Position numbers and translations under genes: made by a program | From: Morella rubra | Taxonomy: Eukaryota; Streptophyta; Magnoliopsida; Fagales; Myricaceae | Direction: 5' to 3' | DNA: 64,000 nt | Assembly: GCA_003952965.2 (NCBI GenBank) | Contig: CM025855.1 | Span: 25,712,925 to 25,776,924, forward strand | The notes under the pieces: model-generated | What the model was told of the DNA's origin: nothing | The model's database searches: none | Seen by the model: the letters and a program-made list of their open reading frames with translations, nothing else | In this document: positions 10,318 through 21,083 of the stretch, in pieces | Numbering within the stretch: position 1 is the stretch's first letter | How the letters are laid out: every line of letters starts with the position of its first letter

Positions 10318-11529
10318 CGCCATGGCTTGTACTGAAGGAAGGCCACCGCCTCTCCCACTGACCCTTTTTGCAATTCTACGAAGAGCAGCCATATCATTAG
10401 AGAAGACAGGGACGTTGTAGTTATCAACCCATGGGGTTGCTCCAATTACTACAACGCCTTTGGCTCGACTCACTTGAGTTGGACCCTCATCTGGCTTCAG
10501 TGGTAGGGACTCTGATTTTGGCCCTCCAGCCCATTCAGTTCCAGAAGAGTTCGGCTTAAAGTAACCCAACTCTCTTCTGATTGAATCAAGCGTCCTCGCC
10601 TCCTCGTGGGCAGCTCCATACAGAAAAGTAGGGGCTGCAGGTGGTGTTTATTATCATTAGCGAAGGAAAAAATTTATAAATTTGAGACATGGAAAGAATA
10701 ATACACAACCCAGAAACGTGTATACTTTGACTACTATCACCCAAGAAACACGTTCTCAACCCAATTCCTTTTGAAATTGCTATGTAGCTTGTTTGTTTTA
10801 ACGCACACTTCAAGAAGGAATATAGGGCGTAAGGTAAGACAAAGCAATCTTGCATTCAATAAACAGTCTCGGCTGCTAATAATTAACCGTTGGTGTAGAA
10901 CTTGAGGGAAGCTCAAGTAATCAGATGATTGGATTAAGAACATTGAGTTGATGTTTGATAAAAAAGACTGCCCTTGAAACCAAAAGTAACAAAGAAAGGA
11001 AGTACAATTAAAGAGTTTTACTATATCAAATCTTCGAAGGCAACAGAACAAAGTCTTCCTCAACGATCATTAACACTATCGTTTGACAGTTCAGAACTAG
11101 CTACCGTTTAATGCAGTCCCAAAGCAAAGGTCACAAACCTTGCATGCTAGAGCCAATATCTGCTGCCAAAGACATTGCAATCCCAGCTGTTTGGCCCAAT
11201 GAAGCATGCGCCAGAGGGTGAAAGCATATATGGTCCACAACTCCTAGCCGAGGATGACTTCCACAATGCAACTCAAGGTCAGTTGTCTCGAATGCTGCCT
11301 TAACCATGGCAAGCACAGCATTTCTCAGAGGACATGAGATGCAAGATTGTGCTGGAGATAACTTGGAGACAAGGGTGTAACCGACTCTATTATAAGTATT
11401 ATCTTCAAACTTATTGACAATGGGAGCTTGTGGAAATAGTTTGGCTGCTTGTTCAATTTTCTCCAGTGCAGCCCTATTCCGGCTTTCAGATATGTATACC
11501 TTGCAACAAGCAAGCATCAATTTTAACAT
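10099..11529 (-). CDS. Glutamate formiminotransferase-like protein (FTCD N-terminal-domain family)
   Basis: Two coding exons, 11139-11529 and 10099-10634, give 308 residues across a 504-bp GT-AG intron. The protein begins MLKLMLACCKVYISESRN, like the plant relatives of the formiminotransferase half of mammalian FTCD. The N-terminal subdomain shows NKFEDNTYNRVGYTLVS and SHPRLGVVDHICFHPL, including the histidine-rich stretch expected at the catalytic site. The C-terminal subdomain shows GPTQVSRAKGVVVIGATPW and VACNLLEPNKVGGDRVQ. There is no cyclodeaminase half, as is normal for plant members. The animal enzyme moves a formimino group from formiminoglutamate to tetrahydrofolate; the plant role is not settled. 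The start was chosen by family agreement. A possible 5' leader intron (acceptor near 11558, donor near 12373) lies upstream. A fragment of the 3' end is duplicated at 2057-2275. It looks intact. Confidence 0.88.
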
Positions 11530-12232
11530 ATTTGTCCTCCTTACTGCCCAACACAAACTGCAGTGATAAGATGGTCCTGATATAAAAAAGTGAACACACC
11601 AAAAAGAATTGTCAGTTGTACTGCTGAAGCTTTCTCTCTGTCCACAAGCCCGACTGAAGAGACTCGTTTAATATGATGGTTATGATGGTGAAAACGGGAA
11701 TTCTAACCACAATTTCAATCAAAGCTTTAAGCTGCATCATGACATTCGAGTGAAAACAGATGAAAATCCAGCTTTAAAATTTTCCAACAGGTTTGCGGGT
11801 ACTGCTCCCATTGATGTAAAAGCATGTTCCCCCACTACAGTAGTCTGGGAAACGTTATAACTTCCAAATGCTCTCGGAAATACAAGAGAATCAAATTACT
11901 TTTACGGACTACACATCATTTTCACTCTCAGAATTCAGGGCAAATTAATCATAGACTCAATGAAACATAACTGCAGGTGAATTTCCTCTTATTCGCTAAC
12001 CATAAAAAAAATTCCTCAAATTGGTTTCTAAATATTCAGAAAAAAAGCTGTTTTTTTCCATTGATGCTTCCAGAACAAAAAATCCCAATTAATGTTACGT
12101 CGAAGTGGTCATTGGAATCAGAACCCAAGACTCCAAGGAAAAAAACAAACAAACTTTTAAACCTCCATCAATTGCGAAAAAGAGCACACTTCGTTCAAGT
12201 GGCTATTATAATATTTTCTCTCGGTCCAGAAA

Positions 12233-12790
12233 GAAGTCGAAGGCGTTCGCATTGACATGCAATTCGAATAAAACTAAATTAAACAAAAGTATGAAGCAAT
12301 TTCTTTTTTTCTTTTTTGTGCAAATTATCAATCAATTTATCCATTAGGTAGGTACGAAGAAGAAAAGCTATACCTCCTCTGTATTTTTAACGTCCTCGAG
12401 ACCACTGGCCAGTGAGAAGAGTGTTCTATTGAGAACTTGAATGGGATACATGACTGGAACTGGATATTGAGGATAACTCTGACATTAAACCCTGTTCGAA
12501 AGCTCTCCGAATAGTTATGTATGAACAGGACACATCCCCGATGCGGCCAACTGGGTGAGAACTCAATCCCGTCCAACACCCATTTCCGCCCCTACTGATT
12601 AAGCCTCTGCGCTGCGCTTCTTTAATGCTTACCAGCTCCATCCGTTCATCATCCTCCAGCGCACACTCGTAATGATAATATAAAAAGCCACCTCTACCAC
12701 CGGCTCTGAATCTCCCAATCAACTAACTCGCGTCGAATTCGAGGCAACTGATGAGACCACCGAAGTGAGTGGAGTAAAAGGGGCCTCTAG
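12233..12790 (-). repeat. Leader sequence shared with the elongase-like gene, copy 1
   Basis: The segments 12233-12425 and about 12730-12790 align with 14580-14765 and about 14768-14830. Shared words include TTTATCCATTAGGTA, TACGAAGAAGAAAA and TTTTTAACGTCCTCGAGA. About 300 bp (12427-12726) interrupts the similarity here. The shared piece includes a probable leader-exon donor (GAGGAG followed by GTATAG). It seems to be an old local duplication that placed similar 5' leaders in front of two unrelated genes. Confidence 0.65.
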
Positions 12791-13010
12791 CATGTTTTGG
12801 GCTTTCAACCATATTGGATTTTTGTCAACACTAGGGGGAATGGGGGTTGGGCAAGGTGGCCTACTTTCAACAAAGAACATGGACTCTCTAAGGTTTCTTT
12901 CTTTATTATTTCCTAATGCTTGATCCGATTGAACCACACAAACTATAAATACTCTCTTTTCTTTGATAAATGAAGAGATTACTTATCCATTTTTATATCA
13001 TATTGCTCAT

Positions 13011-13011
<1 letters not shown>

Positions 13012-13041
<30 letters not shown>

Positions 13042-13060
13042 ATATATATATATATAAAAT
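13012..13060. repeat. TA-rich microsatellite
   Basis: A run of alternating T and A (about 25 bases pure, then imperfect) sits in intergenic AT-rich sequence. It is simple-sequence repeat with no further visible function. Confidence 0.8.
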
Positions 13061-13602
13061 AATTAGTACATCTTTTTCTAATACTATATTGGTCAAATTT
13101 TAAGTCATAATATTAGTGGTGTTTGTGAAGTAAAATTTTGAAGTGATTACAATTGTGATTTTATGGGAATTAGTGAAAAAAGATAATTTGAGCCAATTTT
13201 TTATTTTTATTATGATAATAAAAAATGTTTTGATAAAGAGATATTATTTTATTAAATCAATCCAAAATTTTGACACGCAATTGGGTGTCAAAATCTTCAG
13301 ACTGGTCGAATTCCTTTCAATAAAAATTGGGTCCGAGTCTCAAGGAGTTGTGATATAATTTTCCTGCAAATGCTTTAAAAAAAACATTTTATGATGATTC
13401 TTCTTTGTTTTTCAGATACTGATGGGTTTAAAGAAGTAAGAAATATAGCATTGGGTTTTGAAGCCATAACTTCACGTCAAACCCAAATGAATAAAAAATT
13501 CAAATTAACCCAGTGAGCTGACGGGTACAAGTGACCAAAAAAAAAAAAAATCTACCTTGCAATAGGGCTGCAGCTTGTTCCTCAATCCAAATAATGTTAT
13601 AA

Positions 13603-14469
13603 TTAGTTAGGACCGTCCAATAAAGGAGTTGCCACAACCCAACAAAATATCAGGACCCTTATCTTATGACCCAACTTCTTCCTGTTGGCGTAACTCTTTG
13701 CATGAAAGTCTGCAAAAAGAGCCAAAAGAGAGGCGTTGAAAGCAGCGTTGAAGCACCAACCCCAGATCCCGGAGCACCCGGATCCAGTAAAGTGGTCGTA
13801 GAGCATCCGACCCGACACAGCGAAGCTGAAGACGAATTGCACGATCTGGATATCCGTGACCAGCCTCTTCCACTTGGGCCGCACCCCCATGGCGCACAAT
13901 AGGTAGTAGGCGTACATTACCACGTGCACCAATGCATTGGTCACGAGCGCTACCGGGAACAGGGACTGGGAGGCGTGCAGCCAGATGTAGCACATGATCA
14001 CGACCGTCGAGTGGTGGTAGACGTGGAGGAACGTGAGCCGTTGGATGGAATTGCTGAGAATGATCAAGAGAGTGTCCACGAACTCCAGAATCTTGGAGAG
14101 GTAGAAGACGTAGGCCCAGAAGAAGAGGGGCCCAGAGGGAGGGGTGTGTGGCGGGAAGCAAATGATCCAGTGGAGATGAGGCCGTGTGTGGGTGAGGACG
14201 GAGAGGGTGCAACCGAGGGCCATGGTGAAGGAGAGGAGGAGGAGGGTGAGGTTGTGGAGGACTGAGATGGGTTTGAGGAGTCGGGGTCCGAGGTAAGGAA
14301 GTGGAACCAGGTGGCCGGAGAGGAGAAAAGTGAGGGCGAGGTAGGAGAGGACGGTGAGTGCGAGGAAGAGAGGGGTGGAGCCTGGGGTCTGGCCCTGGGT
14401 CCATTGGAAGTGGAGGATGGTTGGGTGGCTCACTAGCCAGTATTGGAGGGCAGACACAATGGCGTTCAT
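13603..14469 (-). CDS. GNS1/SUR4 (ELO) family fatty-acid elongase-like protein, HOS3-like
   Basis: This intronless gene encodes 288 residues from the ATG at 14469. ELO-family signatures are present in order: KILEFVDT (residues 126-133, the KxxExxDT motif), HVYHH (149-153, the histidine box) and NALVHVVMYAYY (178-189). Several hydrophobic helices fit a multi-pass ER membrane protein of usual length. Family members catalyse or support the condensing step of very-long-chain fatty acid synthesis. In plants most of that work is done by FAE1/KCS enzymes, so the substrate of this HOS3-like branch is uncertain. The frame is open to an earlier ATG at 14592, but a probable leader-intron acceptor at about 14581 would place that ATG in the intron, and homologues start like MNAIVSALQYWL. 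It looks intact. Confidence 0.9.
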   Translation of the reverse strand: MNAIVSALQYWLVSHPTILHFQWTQGQTPGSTPLFLALTVLSYLALTFLLSGHLVPLPYLGPRLLKPISVLHNLTLLLLSFTMALGCTLSVLTHTRPHLHWIICFPPHTPPSGPLFFWAYVFYLSKILEFVDTLLIILSNSIQRLTFLHVYHHSTVVIMCYIWLHASQSLFPVALVTNALVHVVMYAYYLLCAMGVRPKWKRLVTDIQIVQFVFSFAVSGRMLYDHFTGSGCSGIWGWCFNAAFNASLLALFADFHAKSYANRKKLGHKIRVLIFCWVVATPLLDGPN

Positions 14470-15472
14470 TTTGAGAAGACGGTGGTTGATGGGGAAAGAG
14501 ATTAGAGAGGAAGATGTAGGGTCTGAAGTTGAGGTGGTATTTCTAGTAGAAAATGGGGTATATTTCAAAGTCCAAAGAGTCTGCATTGACATGAAATTCG
14601 AAGAAAGAAATTGAATTAATTAAAGAAAAGTAAGAAGCAATTTCTTTTCCTTTTTCTTTTTTTGTTCAAATTTTCAATCAATTTATCCATTAGGTACGTA
14701 CGAAGAAGAAAATCCATACCTCGTCTTATTTTTAACGTCCTCGAGAACCACTGACCGGTGAGAAGAGTGTTGTGGCGAATCCGAGACAAATTGATGGGAA
14801 AAGCGAAGTGAAAAAAGGAGGAGATTGTGCCATCTGTGGTTCTAAATTTAAGCAAGATATCCATCTTGGTAAATGGTAACCACCATATGCAGTGTGACAA
14901 CGCCCAAATGGTCATTTTCATTCTCATCTGATCAAACCAGGCCAGTAACGGAAGTTCATCGGAAACCTTTGTAGTTTGGATAATTTGAGAGTAGAGTAAA
15001 TGGACCTTGCATCAGTGAGTAGTGTGACCACGACACTTTGAAGGTTGTTGAATTTTACGTGACGACAAATAGGTTTTGGCAACTCCAAGTCCGGGAGTTC
15101 GATGCCCAAATAAATGCTTGAATCATTCCTCAGAACGTGATAATCTTTGAACTAAGCCTTCCAACCTAGTAGAAAAATTCCAGATGAACATTCAAGTCAT
15201 ACTGTAAATACATCATCTTTGACTTTAAGTACATGTTCCTTAAAGAAAAAGAAGAAAAATCAAGAAATCTTCCCTCAAAGAATATTATTCTAGTTATACT
15301 CATTAAGTCTGTTCCTTCTAGACACCGCTGAAGCAAGTCATGAATGGTTACCGAACACCACCTCCTAGCAGTTCGTTCTTTCTCAAGTTCGATGGACAAG
15401 CTCGCCACGGCTTTCTCAAATGGCAAAATTGGATAGTGATTGTGATTGCACCCAAAAAACAAAAAACAGTGC
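14470..15472. other. Leader and upstream region of the elongase-like gene; 3' flank of the RETICULATA-related gene
   Basis: On the minus strand a candidate leader intron runs from a donor after AGACGAG (14720/14719) to an acceptor ending in AATGCAG at 14581. The segment 14580-14830 is the second copy of the leader also found at 12233-12790. From 14850 to 15472 I see no gene. This part should contain the elongase-like promoter and the 3' untranslated end of the RETICULATA-related gene. Confidence 0.45.
14580..14830 (-). repeat. Leader sequence shared with the formiminotransferase-like gene, copy 2
   Basis: This is the continuous version of the leader seen in two parts at 12233-12790. It contains ATCCATTAGGTACG, ACGAAGAAGAAAAT and TTTTTAACGTCCTCGAGA. 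It spans the probable leader intron of the elongase-like gene. Confidence 0.65.
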
Positions 15473-18400
15473 TCAACTTGTTGCCACCTTCTTGCGGACA
15501 ACCCTCTTTCTCCGAGCCTTAGGAGCCGATTGTTCCCCATCAGCAACAGAGTCGACATTTCCCTGTCTGATGCCAAGGAGCCCAAGCCCAGAAACGATAG
15601 CATTTTTAGAGATAAACCATTTTGAAGACTGCCCGTTGACATCATCTGAAGGCCTGTTGTAAGCCTTCAAGAGACTATCCGAGTGAACCAGGGGATCTGC
15701 CTCTACCCCTAACCAAGCCAGCCTTGATCTCTCTCCTAGTTGAACATTCAATATCCTGCGTACATTCAATAACAAGAGTTAAAGCAAAGCACAAACTCTA
15801 AGGTAAATATCCAAAGGCAGGGCAGAATTTATACTACGAAAATAAATTATTTTCAACTATACTACCAAACTAGCAAAACTTTCATTATCTATAGCCACAT
15901 ATTAGGAGAATGTTGACAGGATCAATCAAATCTTTGAACATGAAGGAGCCAGTCCACAACTTGAGCAGCAATTAGCGAGGAAGAATCATGTGAACATGCT
16001 ACGACCTTCGTAGAGGGGTCTACCAAGGTCACTCATGCCACTTGATGGAATTCTCACAAAAATATCAGGCAAATACGTCAACAAGATCACAAAATTTTTG
16101 TATCTTCACAGTCTGACCACAAAATAAACCCAACACCTTACCTACTTTGTGTAAGAAGAAACGAAAAATAATGAGAAAATAAGACAATAAGACACTATTC
16201 AATAAACATGGCTGAACTGGCAACAACAGTCGAAACAACAATAAGAAAGAGGCAACCACTTCTAAAACATCACTATATGGCTTTAGGGAAAAAAAGATAT
16301 TGACAAAATTGAAAGTGCAGCCAATTCCCAACGAATATCATAACAGTGAAATTAACAGACCTCAAAGCCATGCCAAATAACAGCGGCACCGCAATTACAT
16401 CAAAATGGTTGCTTATTGCTCTCTCAAATCCACATAACAGCTGATATCTGCAATTTGCATAAAGACCAAGAAATGCACCATAGCCAAGTGCACTAGTACT
16501 CACAGTTGGGATTGTCACAGATACCCTGCCAAACATCAGCCAAAGTAAATTAATTGAACTGGTTTGTACAATCACATGCAGAGTTTTTTAGTCCCTTCTA
16601 TTTGGATGAAAAGAAGACTGATAATCGGACCGAATGTTTCCAATATATGCTTACCTTCCCTCCTTTTTACTGGCCAAGAAGTTTGACAATGCACCTTGTA
16701 CTGCTCCAGCACTTAGCCCCACCATACACAACTCTGCAGCCTTGTAGAAGAAGGCAGGAATTCTCTTTTGCAAATCAAATTCCCGAAGTGGGTAACTCTT
16801 TTCAAATACATTGTTTGGCAGCTTCTGTAATGTATTTTGCAAATCAAACCGGAATGTGTTACCATATGAACGACAAGGAGCAAGGGACCAAACAACAATG
16901 GCATTGCAGGCTGCTACTGTGAGCACATTAATAAGTGCCAGATCCCATTCTTGCTTTATCCTACAACCATGGTAAAGGATAAACTAATCCATCAGGTACA
17001 TTAAATGAGCATATCAGATAGATTTCCACATCTTATTCAGAAAACAAAGCACACACCTATTCTTACGATTCTTCAACTCCCACCAAACTGAGCAACCAAT
17101 TGTAGCAGCCTGCTCCAAAAGAAGCTTATTTAAAAAGGCAGGATCTGCAAGCATTCTGCACAATAGAGTAATATTGGTTTAAAGAATGAATTTGAGGACA
17201 GATCGAACAACTTACAAAAGTTGATGCACATAAAAAAGAATCAACCATTCAGTTGTTAGTGGATGGATAGTATTTTCCTTGATTACATATTTTTTAAGCG
17301 CAGTGAACATAAGTTCAGAATGATATTAACAAAGTCGCAGCATGGGTTCCAAAGAACCCACCTATTTGGGAGCCCTAGGCTACAGCTTTGGGCCTCGTTT
17401 CAATTAAAAGGCCCAAGCTAATTAAACAAACCATTTAAGACAAGTGTTAAGTGTCCACAGTTGCATTTTTTTTTCAAGCGTATCAGTCTGAGGATTTGGC
17501 TAACTGCAATCTTGTATAACAATAAATTACCACGTCATGTTTAACTTGTTTAGGTTCAAATATAATTGCTAATGCGCAACTGCAAACACTATGTCATGAT
17601 CTTCAAAGAAGAGATGTCTTCTCCAGTAAACAGTTCTTTTATGATCGGAGCTATTACTGATTTGATTGAACAATTAAGACGATCAACGAGAGAGATTGAA
17701 CAAGTTTGGAAATGTAGTAAATGACTGTGGGAACCCTGTAAGTTGACAGACTAGGATGCGAAATCAAAGAACATCTAAGCAAAATTACCTGCCAATAAAT
17801 GCCCTGGACATTCCTTCAGGAAGTACTCGGGAAATAAACCTGGTGGTAGTTGGCCTAGCATTGATTGCTAGGAATTTTACCATTTGAGCGGAGCTAACTA
17901 GACCCTGGAGAAAACATTTGGTTCAGTATAGAAACAGAATTCAAGGCCAAAATCACGAAAATCAAAAAATATTATACCATCTCATAAGCTTGGCGGAATC
18001 CAGCAGGCAAATCCATCATTGTCTTCTGCCACTCATTCAACACGGCATCTACAAATTTACGATCAAAAAGCTGGTAAAAGGGACAAAGTTATAACTGCAT
18101 CAGAAAACAGGAATATTAACAGCATTAATTGACAAAGGATCTAATTTACTCGAGGAAGATAATTTAGTGGTTAAGAATATGTATCAGAAGTCCAACCTCC
18201 TCAAGAAATTTCCGTCTCCTAAATAGGCCTCCTTCATCTCCTTCGTCGCCATCATCAAAATCGTCAAAGTAATCATCATCGTCACCATCATCATCACCAC
18301 CGTCACCACCACCGTGATTTATTTTCTTTCCAATATCTCCACCGCCTCCCCCAATTGCAGTCTGCAATTTCAAATGTATTAGCCATCTAGCCCAAAAACA

Positions 18401-19607
18401 TAATTGCATCTTAGAATCATAATATGTTTAAACCAACTCAAAGTGTAAATATTGCGTTAATTGGCTAAATGAAAAAAGAACCTCTAACAGGAATCCTCAG
18501 ACCTAGATAACACTAATATATGTCAGAATCTAACTAATCTGCATGTCTGCATTATTGCATACATGTCAGTCTACTGGAAGAAAACTCAGGTGGATTTTAC
18601 TACGACTAATCTGCTATCATTTTGACAAGTAGGGAAAAGCGTCCTTCTATTATTATACCCAATAAAAAAAACATCTCCAGGGAAGGTAATTCGGTGATCC
18701 AATAAGCCCAAGTCCTAAAATCTCCACAACTAAAATATGTACACGCATAGAGTAGGTTATAATACCTGTGAGGACATGAGGAACATCATATTTAATTTCC
18801 TCACAAGTTCTCAGTTGTACATTTCCTATAAGTGAGAGCTTCCTTTTAGTCTCTCAGTTAGATCCCAGAGAGCCAAATTCAATCCTTACCTTTCACCAAT
18901 AAAACTCAGGTGTACAAAAAACCATTTGCTTTCTTTAAAAATTATGAGGTTACCTGAACCAAAACCAAAATAGTCAATAGAGTCATACGCCTTCCAAGAC
19001 CCCCTGAATTACGAGTTCAAATTGCAATTTTAGTTTTCTCTCCAATGATTTGGGTTCCAGGATTCTCAGTGCCACATATTGCAGACAGTTGTATCAAGTA
19101 TTAGCTAAGGTTGTCAAAAAGTAAACACTTTCTTCAACGTTCCACAGCTTCAGTAACCAACCAATAACTAGAACGATTCCCGTTTATATTTCTCAACCTA
19201 TACCTAACAAAGCATTAAAAGAAGGAAAACAAAAAACAAAGAATAACCTCGAGGCCAGACTTAGATTGCTTCTGTGACATATCGAGCTTGCCCTTCTCCA
19301 ACGTAACCGAACCGAGCGAACCATACTGTCCCTTCATAACCGGACCAACCGACACCGCTGAAGATACCGAAGCCGAATCGGAACCGCCAAGCGCCGGTGG
19401 CGCTACGAAACACCTTTCCAACAGACCGACGGCGTCCCCTTCCACCAAGGCCGGAAAAGAAGAAGCAGAGGCCTTTATCACTAATCCCCTCCGGAGCGGC
19501 TTACCACCCACCGGATGCGCAGCCGGCAAAAATGGACCCATCTTGGGCTTCGATGACAAGGTCTTCATGGGCATAATTTGAGCCGTTTGGAACACCGCGT
19601 GAGACAT
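15473..19607 (-). CDS. RETICULATA-RELATED 5/6-like plastid protein (DUF3411)
   Basis: Eight coding exons join in frame to 528 residues: 19248-19607, 18197-18361, 17978-18070, 17789-17904, 17057-17155, 16655-16960, 16361-16525 and 15473-15755. All introns are GT-AG. The start MSHAVFQTAQ opens a serine-, alanine- and basic-rich stretch typical of a plastid transit peptide. Exon 2 encodes a glycine/aspartate-rich acidic segment (DDYFDDFDDGDEGDEGG). The DUF3411 body follows, with LFDRKFVDAVLNEWQ, MVKFLAINARPTTTRFISR, CRSYGNTFRFDLQNTLQKLP, STSALGYGAFLGLYANCRYQ and NVQLGERSRLAWLG. The C-terminus is basic (APKARRKRVVRKKV). RETICULATA proteins sit in the plastid envelope and affect mesophyll development and leaf reticulation; the biochemical role is unknown. 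I see no DUF399 half, which some relatives carry. The 5' leader is pyrimidine-rich. The gene looks intact and its first two exons are duplicated at 3628-5226. Confidence 0.92.
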
Positions 19608-19789
19608 TTCTTTCTTTATTTCTGCTTGTATGATTGCAATTTCCTCCTTGTATACCGATAAGATCAAAAGCGAATTTTTCTCATAGGAGGCAGCGTTAGT
19701 CCTCTCTCTTGTGAGGGGAGTATCACAGAGAAAGAAACGAAGAGAGAAGGAAAGATGCAGAAATGTTGTGGGGGGGGTTTTGATAGAGC
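18141..19789. repeat. Right copy of segmental duplication, block B
   Basis: It matches 3572-5408 and lacks the MITE present there. It covers exons 1 and 2, intron 1 and the 5' leader of the intact RETICULATA-related gene. Confidence 0.9.
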
Positions 19790-21083
19790 CGATTAGGCGA
19801 CAAAGACGAGAGTAACCCCAATCCGAAACCGTGGGGTTGAAGCAGGTGAGCACTGAGGCCGATTCGGGACTCGGACTCACCGGCTTGGTTTTGTCTATTT
19901 GATGGGATGGGCTGGGCCGAGGCTGGTCAATCTTGAGTCTACCAACTCGTACTTACCGGAAGGTCCTTCTAACTAACCAACATCCGTTGGTCGTTTCTTC
20001 AAACTCTGTATATTACAATTTTGTCCCCACTGGCCCGTTAATGAGAGCCATTTCTATCCTATTTTCTAACGGGTCACTGTTTATATATTAATTATATCTA
20101 ACCAAACAAGATTTTGATTACGACTTATATTCTTTGAACCGGGTCACTTTTTCTTCTCACATAATTTTAAAGATTTGGCATTGCATCATTTTTCCCTTGA
20201 GTGAAGAAATGAAACTTAAATACTCTTCCGTTAAAACTCTATCTTGTATAAATTTTTAAGGGAAAAAAGTCACTTTAAGCCATCAAACTATTAAAAAAAT
20301 CTCAAAAAGGATCCTAAATATCAACTTTAACACATTAAACTTAATTATTATCAAATTTCATCAACTTGTGCCCCCTAAAAAAGATACAATCATCAAACTC
20401 ATGCCAAGTGTGTCATAAATTAGCTAGGCAGTACAATTTTGACCGTCAGATTTTATTTTAGGGAAATTTAATATTTGGTCTCTAGATTTTGCCCTATTTT
20501 ACGAATTGGTTACTAGAAAATATTTTTTTAATTTTCAATCACTGATTTTATGCCCTTGTAAATAGTTAGTCCTTCTGTCAATTGACAATTGCTTTAACTA
20601 ATAGGAACTTTGTCCACGTCAGCTCTCTTGCCTAGTCACCCAACCTAAAATTGGTGCTGATAAAACGTAGGAGGGGGCAGAAAAGTGTAGGCGCTTAGCG
20701 GAGGCACAACATTCATATATAACTATGCTAGAGAAGATATCCAAGATGCAATGCATCAGTAAGAAAATAAAACCCCTAAACACTTTACAAAAGGTTGTTG
20801 CTTTCAAATACTATATAGAATGTTGATGGATGTCTCCGAGTTGGTATTGCAGTTTGATAAAAACAATAATACAAAAAATGCTTAAATGATTCTCCTCGTC
20901 TCATTCATATGTAGAAATAGGGAATATATAATGGTTTGAAATCCTAACAATTATTGCAGGATTTACGGGAAAAGCTACACGTGTAGAATAAGTTGCTACA
21001 ACCAACTATTCTAGAAGAGCTGATGATGCTCAGGTGTATGTGATTCATTTGGCTAAGGTGCATGGCACTAAGACAGGTGTCTG
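19790..21083. other. Upstream region of the RETICULATA-related gene with MITE-like fragments
   Basis: The first 150 bases are moderately GC-rich and probably belong to the promoter of the minus-strand gene. From about 20260 the sequence starts GGGAAAAAAGTCACTTTAAG, like the MITE at 33216-33517, but no matching right arm follows. At about 20461 a second non-coding family begins (AAATTTAATATTTGGTCTCT). Relatives of that second family lie near 38648 and, inverted, near 62240. I see no gene. Confidence 0.45.

Larger units (their letters stand above)
11530..13602. other. Leader and upstream region of the formiminotransferase-like gene
   Basis: No additional gene is visible. On the minus strand a candidate leader intron runs from a donor after GAGGAG (12374/12373) to an acceptor CTGCAG ending at 11558. 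An ATATTA-type TATA-like stretch lies near 12676-12686. The segments 12233-12425 and about 12730-12790 resemble the leader of the elongase-like gene. From 12950 onward the sequence is AT-rich, with a TA dinucleotide run near 13012-13036. Confidence 0.45.

Noticed and set aside
13924-14265. A glutamate-rich plus-strand frame
   Set aside because: It is the antisense shadow of the elongase-like gene.
13664-14404. A 246-codon proline- and histidine-rich frame on the same strand as the elongase-like gene
   Set aside because: It is the other reading frame of the elongase-like coding sequence. Its composition is explained by the leucine/serine-rich membrane protein, which has clear family motifs.
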